From CAIQPS01 sp963843455 (GTDB taxonomy: Bacteria > Actinomycetota > Thermoleophilia > RBG-16-64-13), in NCBI GenBank assembly GCA_963843455.1, contig CAWJKE010000010.1, positions 186,001 through 250,000 on the forward strand: DNA of 64,000 nucleotides. Reading direction: 5' to 3'. The notes under the pieces are model-generated. The model made no database searches. It had not been told where the DNA came from and saw only the letters and a program-made list of their open reading frames with translations. A program made the position numbers and the translations under genes. Shown here piece by piece: positions 17,112 to 26,632 of this stretch (its first letter is position 1; every line of letters starts with the position of its first letter).

Positions 17112-19396
17112 CTACGAGCACTTGGAGTACCCGCAGGATCGGCACACCATGCACCCACCCTCGTGTTCGATCGCTCCTCCACAGTCGGGACACGCTCCCT
17201 GGGCGAAGGCTATCGGCATCTCCAGTTGGCCGACAGCCTTGGAGCCGTTGCCGGCGGCCAGGTGATACTTGTCGGCCAGAGCCTTACCGATGGCGTCCGG
17301 GCACGAGAGGATCTGATTGGGCCCAAAACCGAGCGGCACGTGACAGCGGATGCCTTTGAGTTGCTTGACGATCTTGTCCGGCGGCACGCCGTAGCGGAAC
17401 GCCAGCGAGATGAGCCGGCCGATGGCCTCGGTGGAGGCGGAAGCGCAGCCGCCGGCCTTGCCCATGTTCGCGAACACTTCCCGCGGGCCGAAGTCATCCT
17501 CGTTGACGGTGACGTAGAGGCTGCCGCAGCCGGTGACCTTCTCCCGAGTCTCGCCGCGCAGCACCGGGGTGCGGCTGGGCCGGACGGGCATGACCGGGGC
17601 TACCCTGGGGTCCGAGTTCCATCTGCACGTCTTCGCCGTTGGCGGCGCCCTTGCGCTTGACCTCGCCTATGTTGAGCACCTGCTCTTGCCGCGAGCCGTC
17701 GCGGTAGATGGTGACCCCCTTGACCCCCAGCTCGTAGGCCAGCAGGTAGACGCGCTCGACATCCTCCGGCCGGGCGGTGGAGGAGAAGTTCACCGTCTTG
17801 GAGACCGCGTTGTCCACGTGGTCCTGGTAGGCAGCCTGCATACGGATATGCCACTCCGGCGACACGTCGTGGGCGGTGACGAACACCTTCTTCAGGTCAT
17901 CGGGCACGTCCATGTCGTGGAGCCCGCCGACGGCGGCGATGCTCTTCATCAAGTCTTCAGAGTAGAGGCCGCGGCGCTTGAGTACATCTTCCAGCGCGGG
18001 GTGCGCTTCGGGCAACTCGGTGTTGTCCATGACGTTCCGCACGAAAGCCAGCGCAAAGATGGGCTCGATGCCGCTCGACACCCCGGCGATGATGGAAATG
18101 GTGCCGGTGGGCGCTATGGTGGTGAGAGTGGCGTTGCGCACCCGCCGGCCCCTGGCCGCCCAGGTGCTTTCGTCCCAGTTGGGGAAGACGCCCCGGTCGC
18201 GGGCCAGGTCTTCACTGGCCTTGATGGCCTCCTCGTGAACGAACCCCATGACCTCGTGGCCGAGCCGGATGGCGTCGTCGCTGTCGTAGCCGATGCCCAG
18301 CTCCACGAGCATGTCGGCCCACCCCATCACCCCGAGCCCCACCTTGCGGTTGCTCTTGGTCATGGTCCCGATCTCGGGGAGCGGGTAGCGGTTCATGTCG
18401 ATGACGTTGTCGAGGAAGTGGACGGCCGTGCGGCTCACCCGGCGCAGCCGTTCCCAATCGATGCCGCCATCCTTGATCATGAGAGCCAGATTGATGGATC
18501 CGAGGTTGCAGCTCTCGTAGGGCAAAAGTGGCTGTTCTCCACAAGGATTTGTCGACTCTATCTCCCCCGCCTTAGGCGTCGGGTTGTCGCGATTGAGCCG
18601 ATCGAGAAACACGATGCCGGGCTCGCCGTTCTTCCAGGCGAGGTCGACGATGAGGTCGAACACCTCGCGGGCGTTCAGCCTGCCCACCTCGGCGTGGCCG
18701 CGCGGGTTGCGCAGCGCGTAGTCGCCCCCGGTGAGCACCGCCGCCATGAACTCCTCGGTGACCCCCACCGAGATGTTGAAGTTGTTGAGGATGTGCTCGT
18801 CTTCCTTGGCCCGGATGAACTCGAGGATGTCGGGATGGTCCACGCGCAGGATGCCCATGTTGGCACCCCGCCGGGTGCCGCCCTGCTTGATGGTCTCGGT
18901 GGCCATGTCGAACACGCGCATGAACGAGACAGGCCCGCTGGCCACGCCCATGGTGGACTTGACCAGGTCGTTCTTGGGGCGCAGCCGGCTGAAGCTGAAG
19001 CCGGTGCCGCCGCCCGACTGGTGCACCAGGGCGGCGTCCCGGATGGCGCCGAAGATGGACTCCATGCTGTCGTCGACCGGCAGCACGAAGCAGGCGGAGA
19101 GCTGCTGCAGCTCCCGGCCGGCATTCATGAGAGTCGGGAGTGTTGGGCAAGAACTCGAGGGTCGCCATGGCGCCGAAGAACTCGGCGATGACGGGTTCGA
19201 GCGAGGCCTCGGGATGATAGAGGCGGTCGGCCTGGGCGATGTTCTCCGCCACCCGGGCGAACATGTCGGCAGGCGTCTCGGTAGGGACTCCCTCGGCCGT
19301 GCGCTTGAGGTACCGCTTCTCGAGCACCTTCTTGGCGCTGGGGGAGAGCCTCTTGTCCAACTCGGCCACCAGGGCTCCAAGCTCGGCAACGGTCAT
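17112..19396 (-). pseudogene. nrdJ: Adenosylcobalamin-dependent ribonucleotide reductase (class II), broken by two frameshifts
   Basis: It reduces ribonucleotides for DNA synthesis using B12. Three frames together give a full-length enzyme of about 760 residues. The first runs from ATG 19396 (MTVAELGALVAELDKRLS) to EFLPNTP. The second runs from TLMNAGRELQQLSACFVLP through GGTGFSFSRLRP and the NPCGEQPLLPYESCNLGS active-site region to GEDVQMELG. The third runs from PRVAPVMPVRP through the TSCPD-type GGCASASTEAIGRLIS to a terminal CxxC zinc motif, CPDCGG and CMVCRSCGYSKC. Each break is repaired by removing one base: the C at 19135, and one G of the 17607-17610 run. All catalytic blocks are intact. 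It overlaps nrdR by ATGA. An essential gene with otherwise perfect sequence suggests base-call error. Confidence 0.9.
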
Positions 19397-19854
19397 CTGA
19401 TCCCCTCTTTCGCAAGTTGTTCCAATTCTCGTTTGAACCCCTCGATGCCGTCGAACTGGCGGTAGACCGAGGCGAAGCGGATGTACGCCACCAGGTCGAC
19501 CGACTGAAGGCGCTCCAAGGCCATCTTACCGACGCGCTCGGACGAGACCTGGTACGCCGACTCTTCCCGCAGTTCCCGCTCGATGTCGGCCACCACTCCC
19601 TGCAGGCGCTCCACCGGCACGTTCCGCTTCGCGCACGCCCGCATGAGACCGCGTAGCAGCTTCTCCGCATGGAAGAGTTCCGTGGACCCGTCCCGCTTGA
19701 CCACGGTGATCGGGATCTGCTCGATCAGCTCGTAGGTGGTGAAGCGCTGGCTGCACGATATGCACTCCCTGCGCCGGCGGATGGCTTCCTTACTCTCCGT
19801 CTCTCGGGAATCGACCACCCGGCTCTCCGGGCTCCCACAATAAGGACAGTTCAA
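19393..19854 (-). CDS. nrdR: Transcriptional repressor NrdR
   Basis: A nucleotide-sensing repressor of ribonucleotide reductase genes, 153 residues. The N-terminal zinc ribbon has MNCPYCGSPESRVVDSRE and RRRRECISCSQRFTTYE, followed by an ATP-cone domain (ITVVKRDGSTELFHAEKLL). The stop overlaps the nrdJ start by four bases (ATGA), so the two form one transcript under the tandem NrdR boxes found upstream at 19966-20013. That arrangement implies autoregulation. Confidence 0.96.
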   Translation of the reverse strand: MNCPYCGSPESRVVDSRETESKEAIRRRRECISCSQRFTTYELIEQIPITVVKRDGSTELFHAEKLLRGLMRACAKRNVPVERLQGVVADIERELREESAYQVSSERVGKMALERLQSVDLVAYIRFASVYRQFDGIEGFKRELEQLAKEGIR

Positions 19855-19965
19855 CTATTCTTCCCGCTTTCGTCTGGCTTCCCCTGCCGGCAGATGGCCG
19901 GCCCTCGTGGCACCAAGAGCGTACCGACCCCCGCGGCAGCCCTCTACCCCAAGAACGTGCGCCGT

Positions 19966-20013
19966 ATACAACATATAGTGCCTGAAGGCATGCTACCACC
20001 CCATATGTGGCGA
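19966..20013 (-). promoter_or_regulatory. Tandem NrdR boxes upstream of nrdR-nrdJ
   Basis: The minus strand has gcaCTATATGTTGTAT at 19981-19966, matching the NrdR consensus acaCwAtATaTwGtgT at about 13 of 16 positions. A weaker copy, CcAcATaTgGggT, lies at 20013-19998. Their centres are 32 bases apart, the usual three-helical-turn spacing. They sit about 110 bases before nrdR. The rest of 19855-20172 holds no gene that I can support. Confidence 0.7.
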
Positions 20014-20172
20014 TGTCAAAGGAGAAAAAGGACGCAATTTGCTTCAATAGAGAGAGTCCCGCCAGACACCTGATACCCCCCGCCGTACGCCAAAGGCGGA
20101 CGGGAACCACCGACTCGAAACCCGCGAAGCACTCTGGTGGACCGCGATGCCTCGCGGGGGGATAATCCCGGT

Positions 20173-20898
20173 GTGAACGAATCGCTGCTTGTCGTCGAGG
20201 ATGATCTCTCCCTGCGTGAGGTCATAAGCATTGGGCTGGAGGGCGAGGGCTTCTGCGTGACCCTCGCGGAAGATGGCCCCTCCGCCCTGCTTTCGTTCGC
20301 CTCGGGGACCCCCGACATGGTGCTCCTCGATGTCATGCTTCCCGGGCTCGACGGCTTTTCGGTGTGCCGCGAACTGCGGAAGATATCCCTGGTCCCCATC
20401 ATCATGCTTACCGCTCGGGCCTCCACGGAGGATGTGGTCCGTGGCCTCGAGTCGGGAGCGGACGACTACGTCACCAAGCCGTTCGACTTCTCGGAATTGG
20501 TGGCTCGGATTCGGTCGGTCCTCCGCCGGGCGGCGGTCAGATCGGCCAGCGGGGAGGGGACACCGGGCGGGACCACGGCGGGTGAATCACTCCTGAGTCT
20601 GGGTCCTCTGACGATCGACGTCACTGCCCACACCGTACGCCGTGCGTCCGAAGAGGTCGCACTGACCGTCACCGAGTTCCGGCTGTTGTACGAGCTCGCC
20701 CGGCACGCCGGTCAGGTGCTCACTCGCGAGCAACTGCTCGACCTCGTCTGGGGTTATTCGTATCTGGGCGACAGCCGTCTCGTGGACGTGCATGTGCAAA
20801 GGCTGCGAGCCAAGATCGAAGAGGACCCGGCACATCCCCTCCTCATAGCGACGGTACGCGGAGTGGGGTACCGCGCCGAACGGCAAGCGGCACCGTGA
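20173..20898 (+). CDS. OmpR-family response regulator (MtrA-like)
   Basis: 241 residues. The receiver domain has the acidic pair VVEDDLSLRE, phospho-acceptor Asp in VLLDVMLPGLDG and Lys in DDYVTKPFDFSEL. The C-terminal winged-helix DNA-binding domain has LTVTEFRLLYELARH and DVHVQRLRAKIEEDP. The GTG at 20173 gives a receiver starting MNESLLVVEDD; the longer frame from 20137 adds 12 unlikely residues. It is followed by a sensor kinase and a GerMN lipoprotein, the same order as mtrA-mtrB-lpqB of actinobacteria, which control cell-wall and division genes. Confidence 0.93.
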   Translation: MNESLLVVEDDLSLREVISIGLEGEGFCVTLAEDGPSALLSFASGTPDMVLLDVMLPGLDGFSVCRELRKISLVPIIMLTARASTEDVVRGLESGADDYVTKPFDFSELVARIRSVLRRAAVRSASGEGTPGGTTAGESLLSLGPLTIDVTAHTVRRASEEVALTVTEFRLLYELARHAGQVLTREQLLDLVWGYSYLGDSRLVDVHVQRLRAKIEEDPAHPLLIATVRGVGYRAERQAAP

Positions 20899-20920
20899 CC
20901 GGACTGCAACCGGTGCCCCG

Positions 20921-22420
20921 ATGAGCGATCGCGCCGCCCCTCGAGCCCCGCACTCGCTGCGCGGACGCATCGCGCTCCTGTTCGCGGCCGCGGTCATACT
21001 CACGGCGCTGGCGCTGACCCTATCGGCCTACTTCATCACCAGGAGCGCGCAGGAGGAGGAGGCCGTCGACAAGGCGGTCGCCCAGACCCGTTTCAACCTC
21101 TTCCTGGCCGACTCCCTGTTGCCCGTGTCCCCGACGGCCTCCGACTATGACCGTCTGCTCGAGGCCTACGCCATCAGAGGCGACTTCTCGACGCTGATAG
21201 TCGCCGGAGAAGACACCTACGTCTCTGGTCCCCAGGTGACTGCGGATCTCGTCACCCCGGAGCTGGCGGCCAAGGTTGAACAAGGCCGCGTCGGCTACCA
21301 GATGGTGACGATGGCGGGTGAACCGACGCTCGCCGTCGGCGGGGAGGCACGACAGGGTGGGCCGGCGCTGTATTTCTTCTATCCGCAAGGGGACCGGCTG
21401 GCGCAGCTCACACAATTGCGGAACGTGCTTGTAGCTGTGGGCGTCATTCTCGCCGTCCTCGGCGCCTTGGCCGGCTACTGGGTGGCGGGAGGACTGCTGC
21501 GGCCGGTGGGCAGGGCCAGTAGAGCGGCGAAGGCCATGGCCCGCGGCGACCTCGCCGTCCGCCTTCCCGAAGGGACCGACGAGTTCGGGGTACTCGGTTC
21601 CTCGTTCAACCAGATGGCTGAGAACCTTCAGACCAAGATGCTCGACCTCGAAGCCGGCCAGGCCCGGGAACGGCGCTTCGTCGCCGACGTGGCACATGAG
21701 CTCCGCACGCCCGTATCCGCCCTGGTCGGCGAGGCGTCTCTTCTCCGCAGCCGGACGCAGGTAGATACTGGCACGTCTCCAGAGATCACGCGGCTGAGCG
21801 TTCTCATCGAGCGAGACATCGGTCGCCTCCGCCAGCTCGTCGACGACCTTCTCGAGATCAGCCGGCTGGATGCCAGCGCGGTAGAGGCCGTCATGGAGCA
21901 GGTGGACCTCGTCCAGTTCGTCAACCGCCTCACGCATGCCCACGGCTGGGCCGACGCTGTCCAGGTAACGGGAACAGAAGGAAGCATCTTCGCCGAGACC
22001 GACAAGCGGCTGGTCGAGCGGATAGTCGTCAACCTCGTCCAGAACGCTCTGCATCACGGCGCGCCTCCGATAGTCGTGGATGTCCGGTCGGTGCCGGCCG
22101 TGTCCGATGGCGAGCCCGCGGGGCGGGTGGAGGTCGCCTTCGTCCAGGTCGCCGTGTCGGACAGCGGCCCGGGAGTTCCGCCCGAGCACCTGCCGCATAT
22201 CTTCGATCGCTTCTACAAAGCCGATCCGAGCCGCTCCTTCGCCGGAGGCAGCGGTCTGGGTCTCGCGATAGCCCGGGAGAACGCCCGGCTTCTCGGCGGC
22301 GATCTCGTCGCGGAGAACCGACCCCAAGGGGGCGTGCGCTTTGTCCTGACGCTACCGGCGGCAAGGGGGGCGCGGCGGACGCCCGGCCGTGCGCGTCGGC
22401 TCGGCGCCTCTGTAACGTGA
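20921..22420 (+). CDS. Sensor histidine kinase (MtrB-like)
   Basis: 499 residues. Transmembrane helices lie at about 14-38 (IALLFAAAVILTALALTLSA) and 170-192 (VLVAVGVILAVLGALAGYWVAGG), flanking an extracytoplasmic sensor of about 130 residues. A HAMP domain (PVGRASRAAKAMARGDLAVR) follows, then HisKA with the phospho-histidine in DVAHELRTPVSALVGEA, and a HATPase with NLVQNALHHG, DSGPGVPPEHL and GSGLGLAIAREN. The start is 22 bases after the regulator. It most likely phosphorylates the adjacent regulator in response to envelope state. Confidence 0.93.
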   Translation: MSDRAAPRAPHSLRGRIALLFAAAVILTALALTLSAYFITRSAQEEEAVDKAVAQTRFNLFLADSLLPVSPTASDYDRLLEAYAIRGDFSTLIVAGEDTYVSGPQVTADLVTPELAAKVEQGRVGYQMVTMAGEPTLAVGGEARQGGPALYFFYPQGDRLAQLTQLRNVLVAVGVILAVLGALAGYWVAGGLLRPVGRASRAAKAMARGDLAVRLPEGTDEFGVLGSSFNQMAENLQTKMLDLEAGQARERRFVADVAHELRTPVSALVGEASLLRSRTQVDTGTSPEITRLSVLIERDIGRLRQLVDDLLEISRLDASAVEAVMEQVDLVQFVNRLTHAHGWADAVQVTGTEGSIFAETDKRLVERIVVNLVQNALHHGAPPIVVDVRSVPAVSDGEPAGRVEVAFVQVAVSDSGPGVPPEHLPHIFDRFYKADPSRSFAGGSGLGLAIARENARLLGGDLVAENRPQGGVRFVLTLPAARGARRTPGRARRLGASVT

Positions 22421-22427
22421 TCGTTAC
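22412..22427. promoter_or_regulatory. Inverted repeat between the kinase and GerMN lipoprotein genes
   Basis: GTAACG-TGAT-CGTTAC is a perfect six-base palindrome around a four-base core. It overlaps the kinase stop codon and lies about 75 bases before the lipoprotein start. It may be an operator, but this is from symmetry alone. Confidence 0.3.
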
Positions 22428-22501
22428 CCGATCGTGGTACTTCCGCTAAGCGCACCGCCGACGATGTAAGTGCATAGTCGTCTGTTCTGAGGAGAGGAGA
22501 A

Positions 22502-23524
22502 ATGATGAGTGCATCACCCGACAGCCCGCGGTGCCGGGCCTTGGGCACTGTCGTGGGGGCCGTGCTCGTACTCAGCCTCGCGCTACTGACAGCCGCCTGC
22601 GGGGTGGGCGGCGCCGTCGGCGACGGAGGGGTGGTCGACACTACCGGCAGTTCCCTGACAACCGTGACCGAGCCGACACAGTCATCCGACGACACGACCA
22701 CGACGGAGCCAACAGGGACGGATGGCTCTGGATCCACGACCTCCACTTCTCCTGCCTCTACTTCGACCTCTCAGGGTTCCGGCTCTGTGACCCCGACGAC
22801 CGCCACAAAAGACACCATGACGGTCAACGTCTACTTCGCTCGCGATGAAAAGGTCGCGGCCGCCGGCCGCGTGATCCCGAAGACTCAAAGTGTGGGGGCG
22901 GCCGCCATGCAGGCGCTCCTCGACGGACCGACCGGCACTGAGCATGCCGCGGGCATGTCGACCACTATTCCGGAAGGGACCACCCTCTTGGGCCTCGACA
23001 TCAAGAACGGGGTGGCCACGGTCGACCTCTCCAAAGAGTACGCGTCCGGGGGCGGCAGCCTCTCGATGATGCTGCGCCTCGCCCAGGTGGTGTTCACGCT
23101 GACGCAGTTCCCATCGGTCACCGGCGTGAACTTCATGCTCGACGGCAAGCCGATCGACGTCCTGGGCGGGGAGGGGATCATCATCGACCACCCGATGACC
23201 CGCGCGGATTACGAGGATATGTCGCCGGCCATCCTCGTGGAATCGCCGACCTTGGGGGCCACGGTGAGCAGCCCCGTCCGCATCACCGGCACGGCGAACG
23301 TGTTCGAGGCCGTCTTCCGCATCAACATCGTGGACTGGGACGGTCTCATCATCGCCGATGAGCGGGTCCAGGCCAGTTCCGGCACGGGCACCCGCGGCAC
23401 CTTCGACGTGACTGTCAAGTACCCCTCTGGCCACGCCGGACGGGGCTCGCTGATCGTTTTCGAGCCCTCCGCCAAGGACGGGTCACCGATAAACGTGGTG
23501 GAGATCCCCCTCGTCCTCAAATAG
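22502..23524 (+). CDS. GerMN/Gmad2 domain lipoprotein (LpqB-like position)
   Basis: 340 residues with a lipoprotein signal: basic start, hydrophobic core VLVLSLALLTAAC with the lipobox cysteine near residue 35. A Ser/Thr-rich linker of about 65 residues follows. The GerMN domain starts near residue 103 (MTVNVYFARDEKV, then AAAMQALLDGPTGTE and VATVDLSKEY). A C-terminal Gmad2-like Ig domain follows (ILVESPTLGATVSSPVRITG). LpqB of mycobacteria is also a GerMN lipoprotein encoded after mtrAB and modulates MtrB, but this one lacks LpqB's propeller. RBS GAGGAGAGGAGAA before ATGATG. Confidence 0.9.
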   Translation: MMSASPDSPRCRALGTVVGAVLVLSLALLTAACGVGGAVGDGGVVDTTGSSLTTVTEPTQSSDDTTTTEPTGTDGSGSTTSTSPASTSTSQGSGSVTPTTATKDTMTVNVYFARDEKVAAAGRVIPKTQSVGAAAMQALLDGPTGTEHAAGMSTTIPEGTTLLGLDIKNGVATVDLSKEYASGGGSLSMMLRLAQVVFTLTQFPSVTGVNFMLDGKPIDVLGGEGIIIDHPMTRADYEDMSPAILVESPTLGATVSSPVRITGTANVFEAVFRINIVDWDGLIIADERVQASSGTGTRGTFDVTVKYPSGHAGRGSLIVFEPSAKDGSPINVVEIPLVLK

Positions 23525-23546
23525 CAGCCGAGATAGCAGCCGGATT

Positions 23547-23585
23547 GGCGCCGCCCCAGGGCCTGCCCTGAGGCGGCGCCATTAT
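23547..23585. terminator. Bidirectional terminator between convergent genes
   Basis: Perfect arms GGCGCCGCC and GGCGGCGCC surround an inner stem-loop (CAGGGCctGCCCTG) and are followed by ATTATT on the plus strand. It sits between the lipoprotein gene and the LuxR-type regulator gene, which point at each other. Confidence 0.75.
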
Positions 23586-23625
23586 TGGCTGAGGCCGCAG
23601 ATGCCGGCCACCCGGACGGCGGCTC

Positions 23626-26541
23626 CTATCTCTGCTTGGGACGCCCGGCGCCTCCCGCTCTCCGGGCGCGTTGATAGCTCTGGAAAGCCAGCGTCGCCTG
23701 CAACCTGCTCGCCACTCCCAGCTTTCGAAAGACGTGGTTGGCGTGGGTCTTGACCGTCTTCTCGGATATGTACAGCTTTGAGCCGATCTGCTTGTTGGAC
23801 ATGCCCAGGGCGATCATCTTGAGGACTTCGCGCTCCCGATCGGTGAGCGCTTCGATGCCTTCCAGCGTGGCCGCGTCCACTTGATCCCCGATAGTGGGAG
23901 CTGGCAGCCCGGCCGCAAGACCTCGGCGCGCGGGCGAGCCGAGGGGAACGTCGGTGGGATAGGTCTTGCCTTTGGCCAAGTCCTCGAAGAGGGTAATGAG
24001 ACGGGCAGGAAGCAGAGGAATAATCGCGCTACGCAAGAAAGACCCGGCTTCCAGCCGGTCGCACAATGCCAGGACAGGCAGCGCGATCCTGGCCTCCTGA
24101 CTGAAGAAGTGGACGTGCCCGTGCTCCTCGGCAATGTGCATGGCCTCGGTGAGACAGCGGGCGGCGTCGCGCTCGCGGCCCGCGAGTCCGTGCAGCCAGC
24201 CAAGATAGAAGAGCGAAGGAGCCAGGGAGCTCTTGAGACTCCAACGACGGCTCAGCCGCACCGTCTCCTCGAGCAAGGTCTGCGCCTCGCCCATCCGGCC
24301 GAGAACGACTAGGTCCATCCCCATGCCGGTCAGGGCACGCACCCGCTCGGACGCCGCCAAGCGGCTCTTATCGACGATCTCGAGCGCCTTCCGGTGATGC
24401 TCCAGCGCACGCTTGGCATTGCGGTTGCGCCGGGAGAGGTCTCCGAACATGTCCTCGGCGCGAAAGGTGCCCTCGCTGTCGCCGGCCGCCTCGGCCAGGG
24501 ACTGTGCTTCCCTGATGAGCCCGACCGCTTTGTGGTAGTCCCACTTCCCCTGAGCGACGCCCGCCTGGTTGAGCAGCGCCGGTATCTCCAGGAAGGTGTA
24601 GCCCCGTGAGCGGACCAGAGTGAGACATTCGTCGGCGAAGCCGCCCGCTGATTGGTAGTCGCCGGTGAGAGCAGCGACGGTGGCTACGGCATTGAGGGCC
24701 ATAGCCTGCGTGGGGGTCCTGCCGCCTGTGCCCCGGCCGATAGCTTTCTCCGCCCACTGCCGGGCGAGCCGATAGTGGCCCAGCGTGAAGAAGAGCCGCG
24801 ACCGATGCAGTACGATCCGCCGCGTGAGCGCCTCCTTGCCCGATACCGGCGCGAGGGCCAGAGCCCGTTCGTAGTCCTCCACCGCCTCGTCCCAGCGGCA
24901 CAGACTCACCAGGATGTTCCCCTCGACGACGAATACCTCCACCTTCTCCTGGGGAAGTCTGGCCAGCGAACGGCACCGCTTCATCACCGCGAGGCTCTCT
25001 TCCCACAGCCCCTGATTGAAAAGACAGAACACGGAGCCGAGCAAAACGGGCAAGAGCCCCTCGTTGTCCCCGCCGGCAGCGAGAAGGCGGGCGGCCCGCT
25101 CATAGAGGGTGGCCGCCGTTCCGTACTTCATCTGCTGCTGCAGCATGCGCGCTTTGGCGACGAGCAGCCAAGCACCCGCGGCGGCGTCGTCATCACCGGG
25201 CAGAAGGTCGGCCCAGCCGTCGTGGGCGAAGTCGACGACCGCGTTGAGAGACGAGAGGGCAAGCGCCCTGAGAGGGCGCGCCGCGTCGTCGAAGCGCCCG
25301 GCCCGCAGATAAAGGGATGCAGCCCGGTGATACTCGCCGGTCCTTTCGAGGTGCGCGGCTGCGCGCGATATCGCGGCCGCGCCCTCGTCGCTCCCCCATG
25401 CCTGGCGCTCCGCGTACGCGCGGACGAGCGGATGGACGGCGTAACTGCGCCGACCCGAGCGAGTGACGAGGAACCCACGGGCGACCAGTTGCTCGAGAGA
25501 CTTCTCCGCTTCACCCGGTCCTCCGGGAAGGTACTCCTCGTCGCGGGGAAAGATGACCCGGGGCAACAGAGCCCCGGTGAGCATGACGTCGGCGCTGAGC
25601 GAGTCCAAGCCGGACAGGATATGCCGTTCCAGATAGGCCCGAAGATCGCGGCCGCGCGACATGATGCCGAGTAGGTCGGAATGGGTCGCCCCACCACGGG
25701 ACATGAGTTGCTGCCCAAGCAGGACCAGCGCTGCCGGCCATCCCTCGCTTAGACGCCAGAGGGAACGGGCCTCGGAGGGCTCCAGACCAAGGCCCCAGTT
25801 CTGAGCCGCCCACGCCGCCACCTCGCGGGGGGTGAGCCGCAGGTCGCGGGCCTGTAGTAACACGGAGCGACCTCCCAGCCGCACTGCCTCGAAATCGAGC
25901 GGGAGCGGACGCCGCGACGACACCAGCATGGTCCAGCGAGGAGGAAGCCCGCGTGCGATAAGACCAAGGATGTCTACCACCTGAGGCGACGCGTCGACGA
26001 GATGGAAGTCGTCGATGGCGAGCATTGTGGCACAGCCGGCTTCGGTGGAGATAAAGTCCATCAGGTCGGCGGTAAGATCCATGGCAGCCGCCTCCGCAGC
26101 GCCGCTCGTCGACCACATCGCCGGGTCTTCCGGCGCCGATCTCAGACTTCGCATCCCCAGGCCGGCCATAAGGTAGCTGAGAAAGCGGAGCGGGTCGCGG
26201 TCGCCCTCGTCGAGGGAGAAGTAGACGGTACGGCCCTCGGTGGAACGGAGCAGATCGACGACGAGAGCCGTCTTGCCGCACCCCGGTCCCGCCACGAGCC
26301 CGATCACCCCGCCACCCCTGACCGGCTCGATCAGCTTGTGGAGCCGCGCCCGGCTGAGGACGAACCCCTGGTGCGGCAGACCGAGTTTTGCCGCCGCTAC
26401 CCTGGCCCGTTGGTCCACAAGATCGGAGGAAGCCACCAGCAAGATCTCCCGCGGGTTCTGTTCGAGGAGCCGACCGATGGGCACAGTCTCCACACACAGA
26501 CCCGGGGTGTCAATAACTGCCAGGGCGTGGCCGTCGTTCAT
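23626..26541 (-). CDS. Large ATP-binding LuxR-family regulator (MalT/LAL type)
   Basis: 971 residues. The STAND-type NTPase has Walker A AGPGCGKTALV near residue 84 and a Walker B-like MLAIDDFHLVD near 175. A winged-helix region and a long TPR-like helical array follow (about 430-870, for example AKALLEHHRKALE-like repeats). The C-terminal LuxR helix-turn-helix is LTDREREVLKMIALGMSNKQ then KLYISEKTVKTHANHVF. Such proteins switch promoters on when the helical array binds a small ligand. The first 60 residues are unlike the usual LAL start. No obvious target or transporter lies beside it. It is upstream-adjacent to a short ssb gene on the same strand but with its own start. Confidence 0.92.
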   Translation of the reverse strand: MNDGHALAVIDTPGLCVETVPIGRLLEQNPREILLVASSDLVDQRARVAAAKLGLPHQGFVLSRARLHKLIEPVRGGGVIGLVAGPGCGKTALVVDLLRSTEGRTVYFSLDEGDRDPLRFLSYLMAGLGMRSLRSAPEDPAMWSTSGAAEAAAMDLTADLMDFISTEAGCATMLAIDDFHLVDASPQVVDILGLIARGLPPRWTMLVSSRRPLPLDFEAVRLGGRSVLLQARDLRLTPREVAAWAAQNWGLGLEPSEARSLWRLSEGWPAALVLLGQQLMSRGGATHSDLLGIMSRGRDLRAYLERHILSGLDSLSADVMLTGALLPRVIFPRDEEYLPGGPGEAEKSLEQLVARGFLVTRSGRRSYAVHPLVRAYAERQAWGSDEGAAAISRAAAHLERTGEYHRAASLYLRAGRFDDAARPLRALALSSLNAVVDFAHDGWADLLPGDDDAAAGAWLLVAKARMLQQQMKYGTAATLYERAARLLAAGGDNEGLLPVLLGSVFCLFNQGLWEESLAVMKRCRSLARLPQEKVEVFVVEGNILVSLCRWDEAVEDYERALALAPVSGKEALTRRIVLHRSRLFFTLGHYRLARQWAEKAIGRGTGGRTPTQAMALNAVATVAALTGDYQSAGGFADECLTLVRSRGYTFLEIPALLNQAGVAQGKWDYHKAVGLIREAQSLAEAAGDSEGTFRAEDMFGDLSRRNRNAKRALEHHRKALEIVDKSRLAASERVRALTGMGMDLVVLGRMGEAQTLLEETVRLSRRWSLKSSLAPSLFYLGWLHGLAGRERDAARCLTEAMHIAEEHGHVHFFSQEARIALPVLALCDRLEAGSFLRSAIIPLLPARLITLFEDLAKGKTYPTDVPLGSPARRGLAAGLPAPTIGDQVDAATLEGIEALTDREREVLKMIALGMSNKQIGSKLYISEKTVKTHANHVFRKLGVASRLQATLAFQSYQRARRAGGAGRPKQR

Positions 26542-26632
26542 CTGCTTTCCACCCTCGATGGACGCTTTGCCGATCTATGGTCATCCGGGCCGGTGCCGGG
26601 GGAACCGGCGCCGGCCCGAAGACGTGCGTTCG

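Noticed and set aside
17112..19396. Programmed ribosomal frameshifting in nrdJ
   Set aside because: Two shifts in one gene, no heptameric slippery site or following stimulator that I can see, and the family is not known to use recoding.
21020..22327. A 435-codon minus-strand open frame opposite the kinase
   Set aside because: Antisense to a complete histidine kinase with all boxes present.
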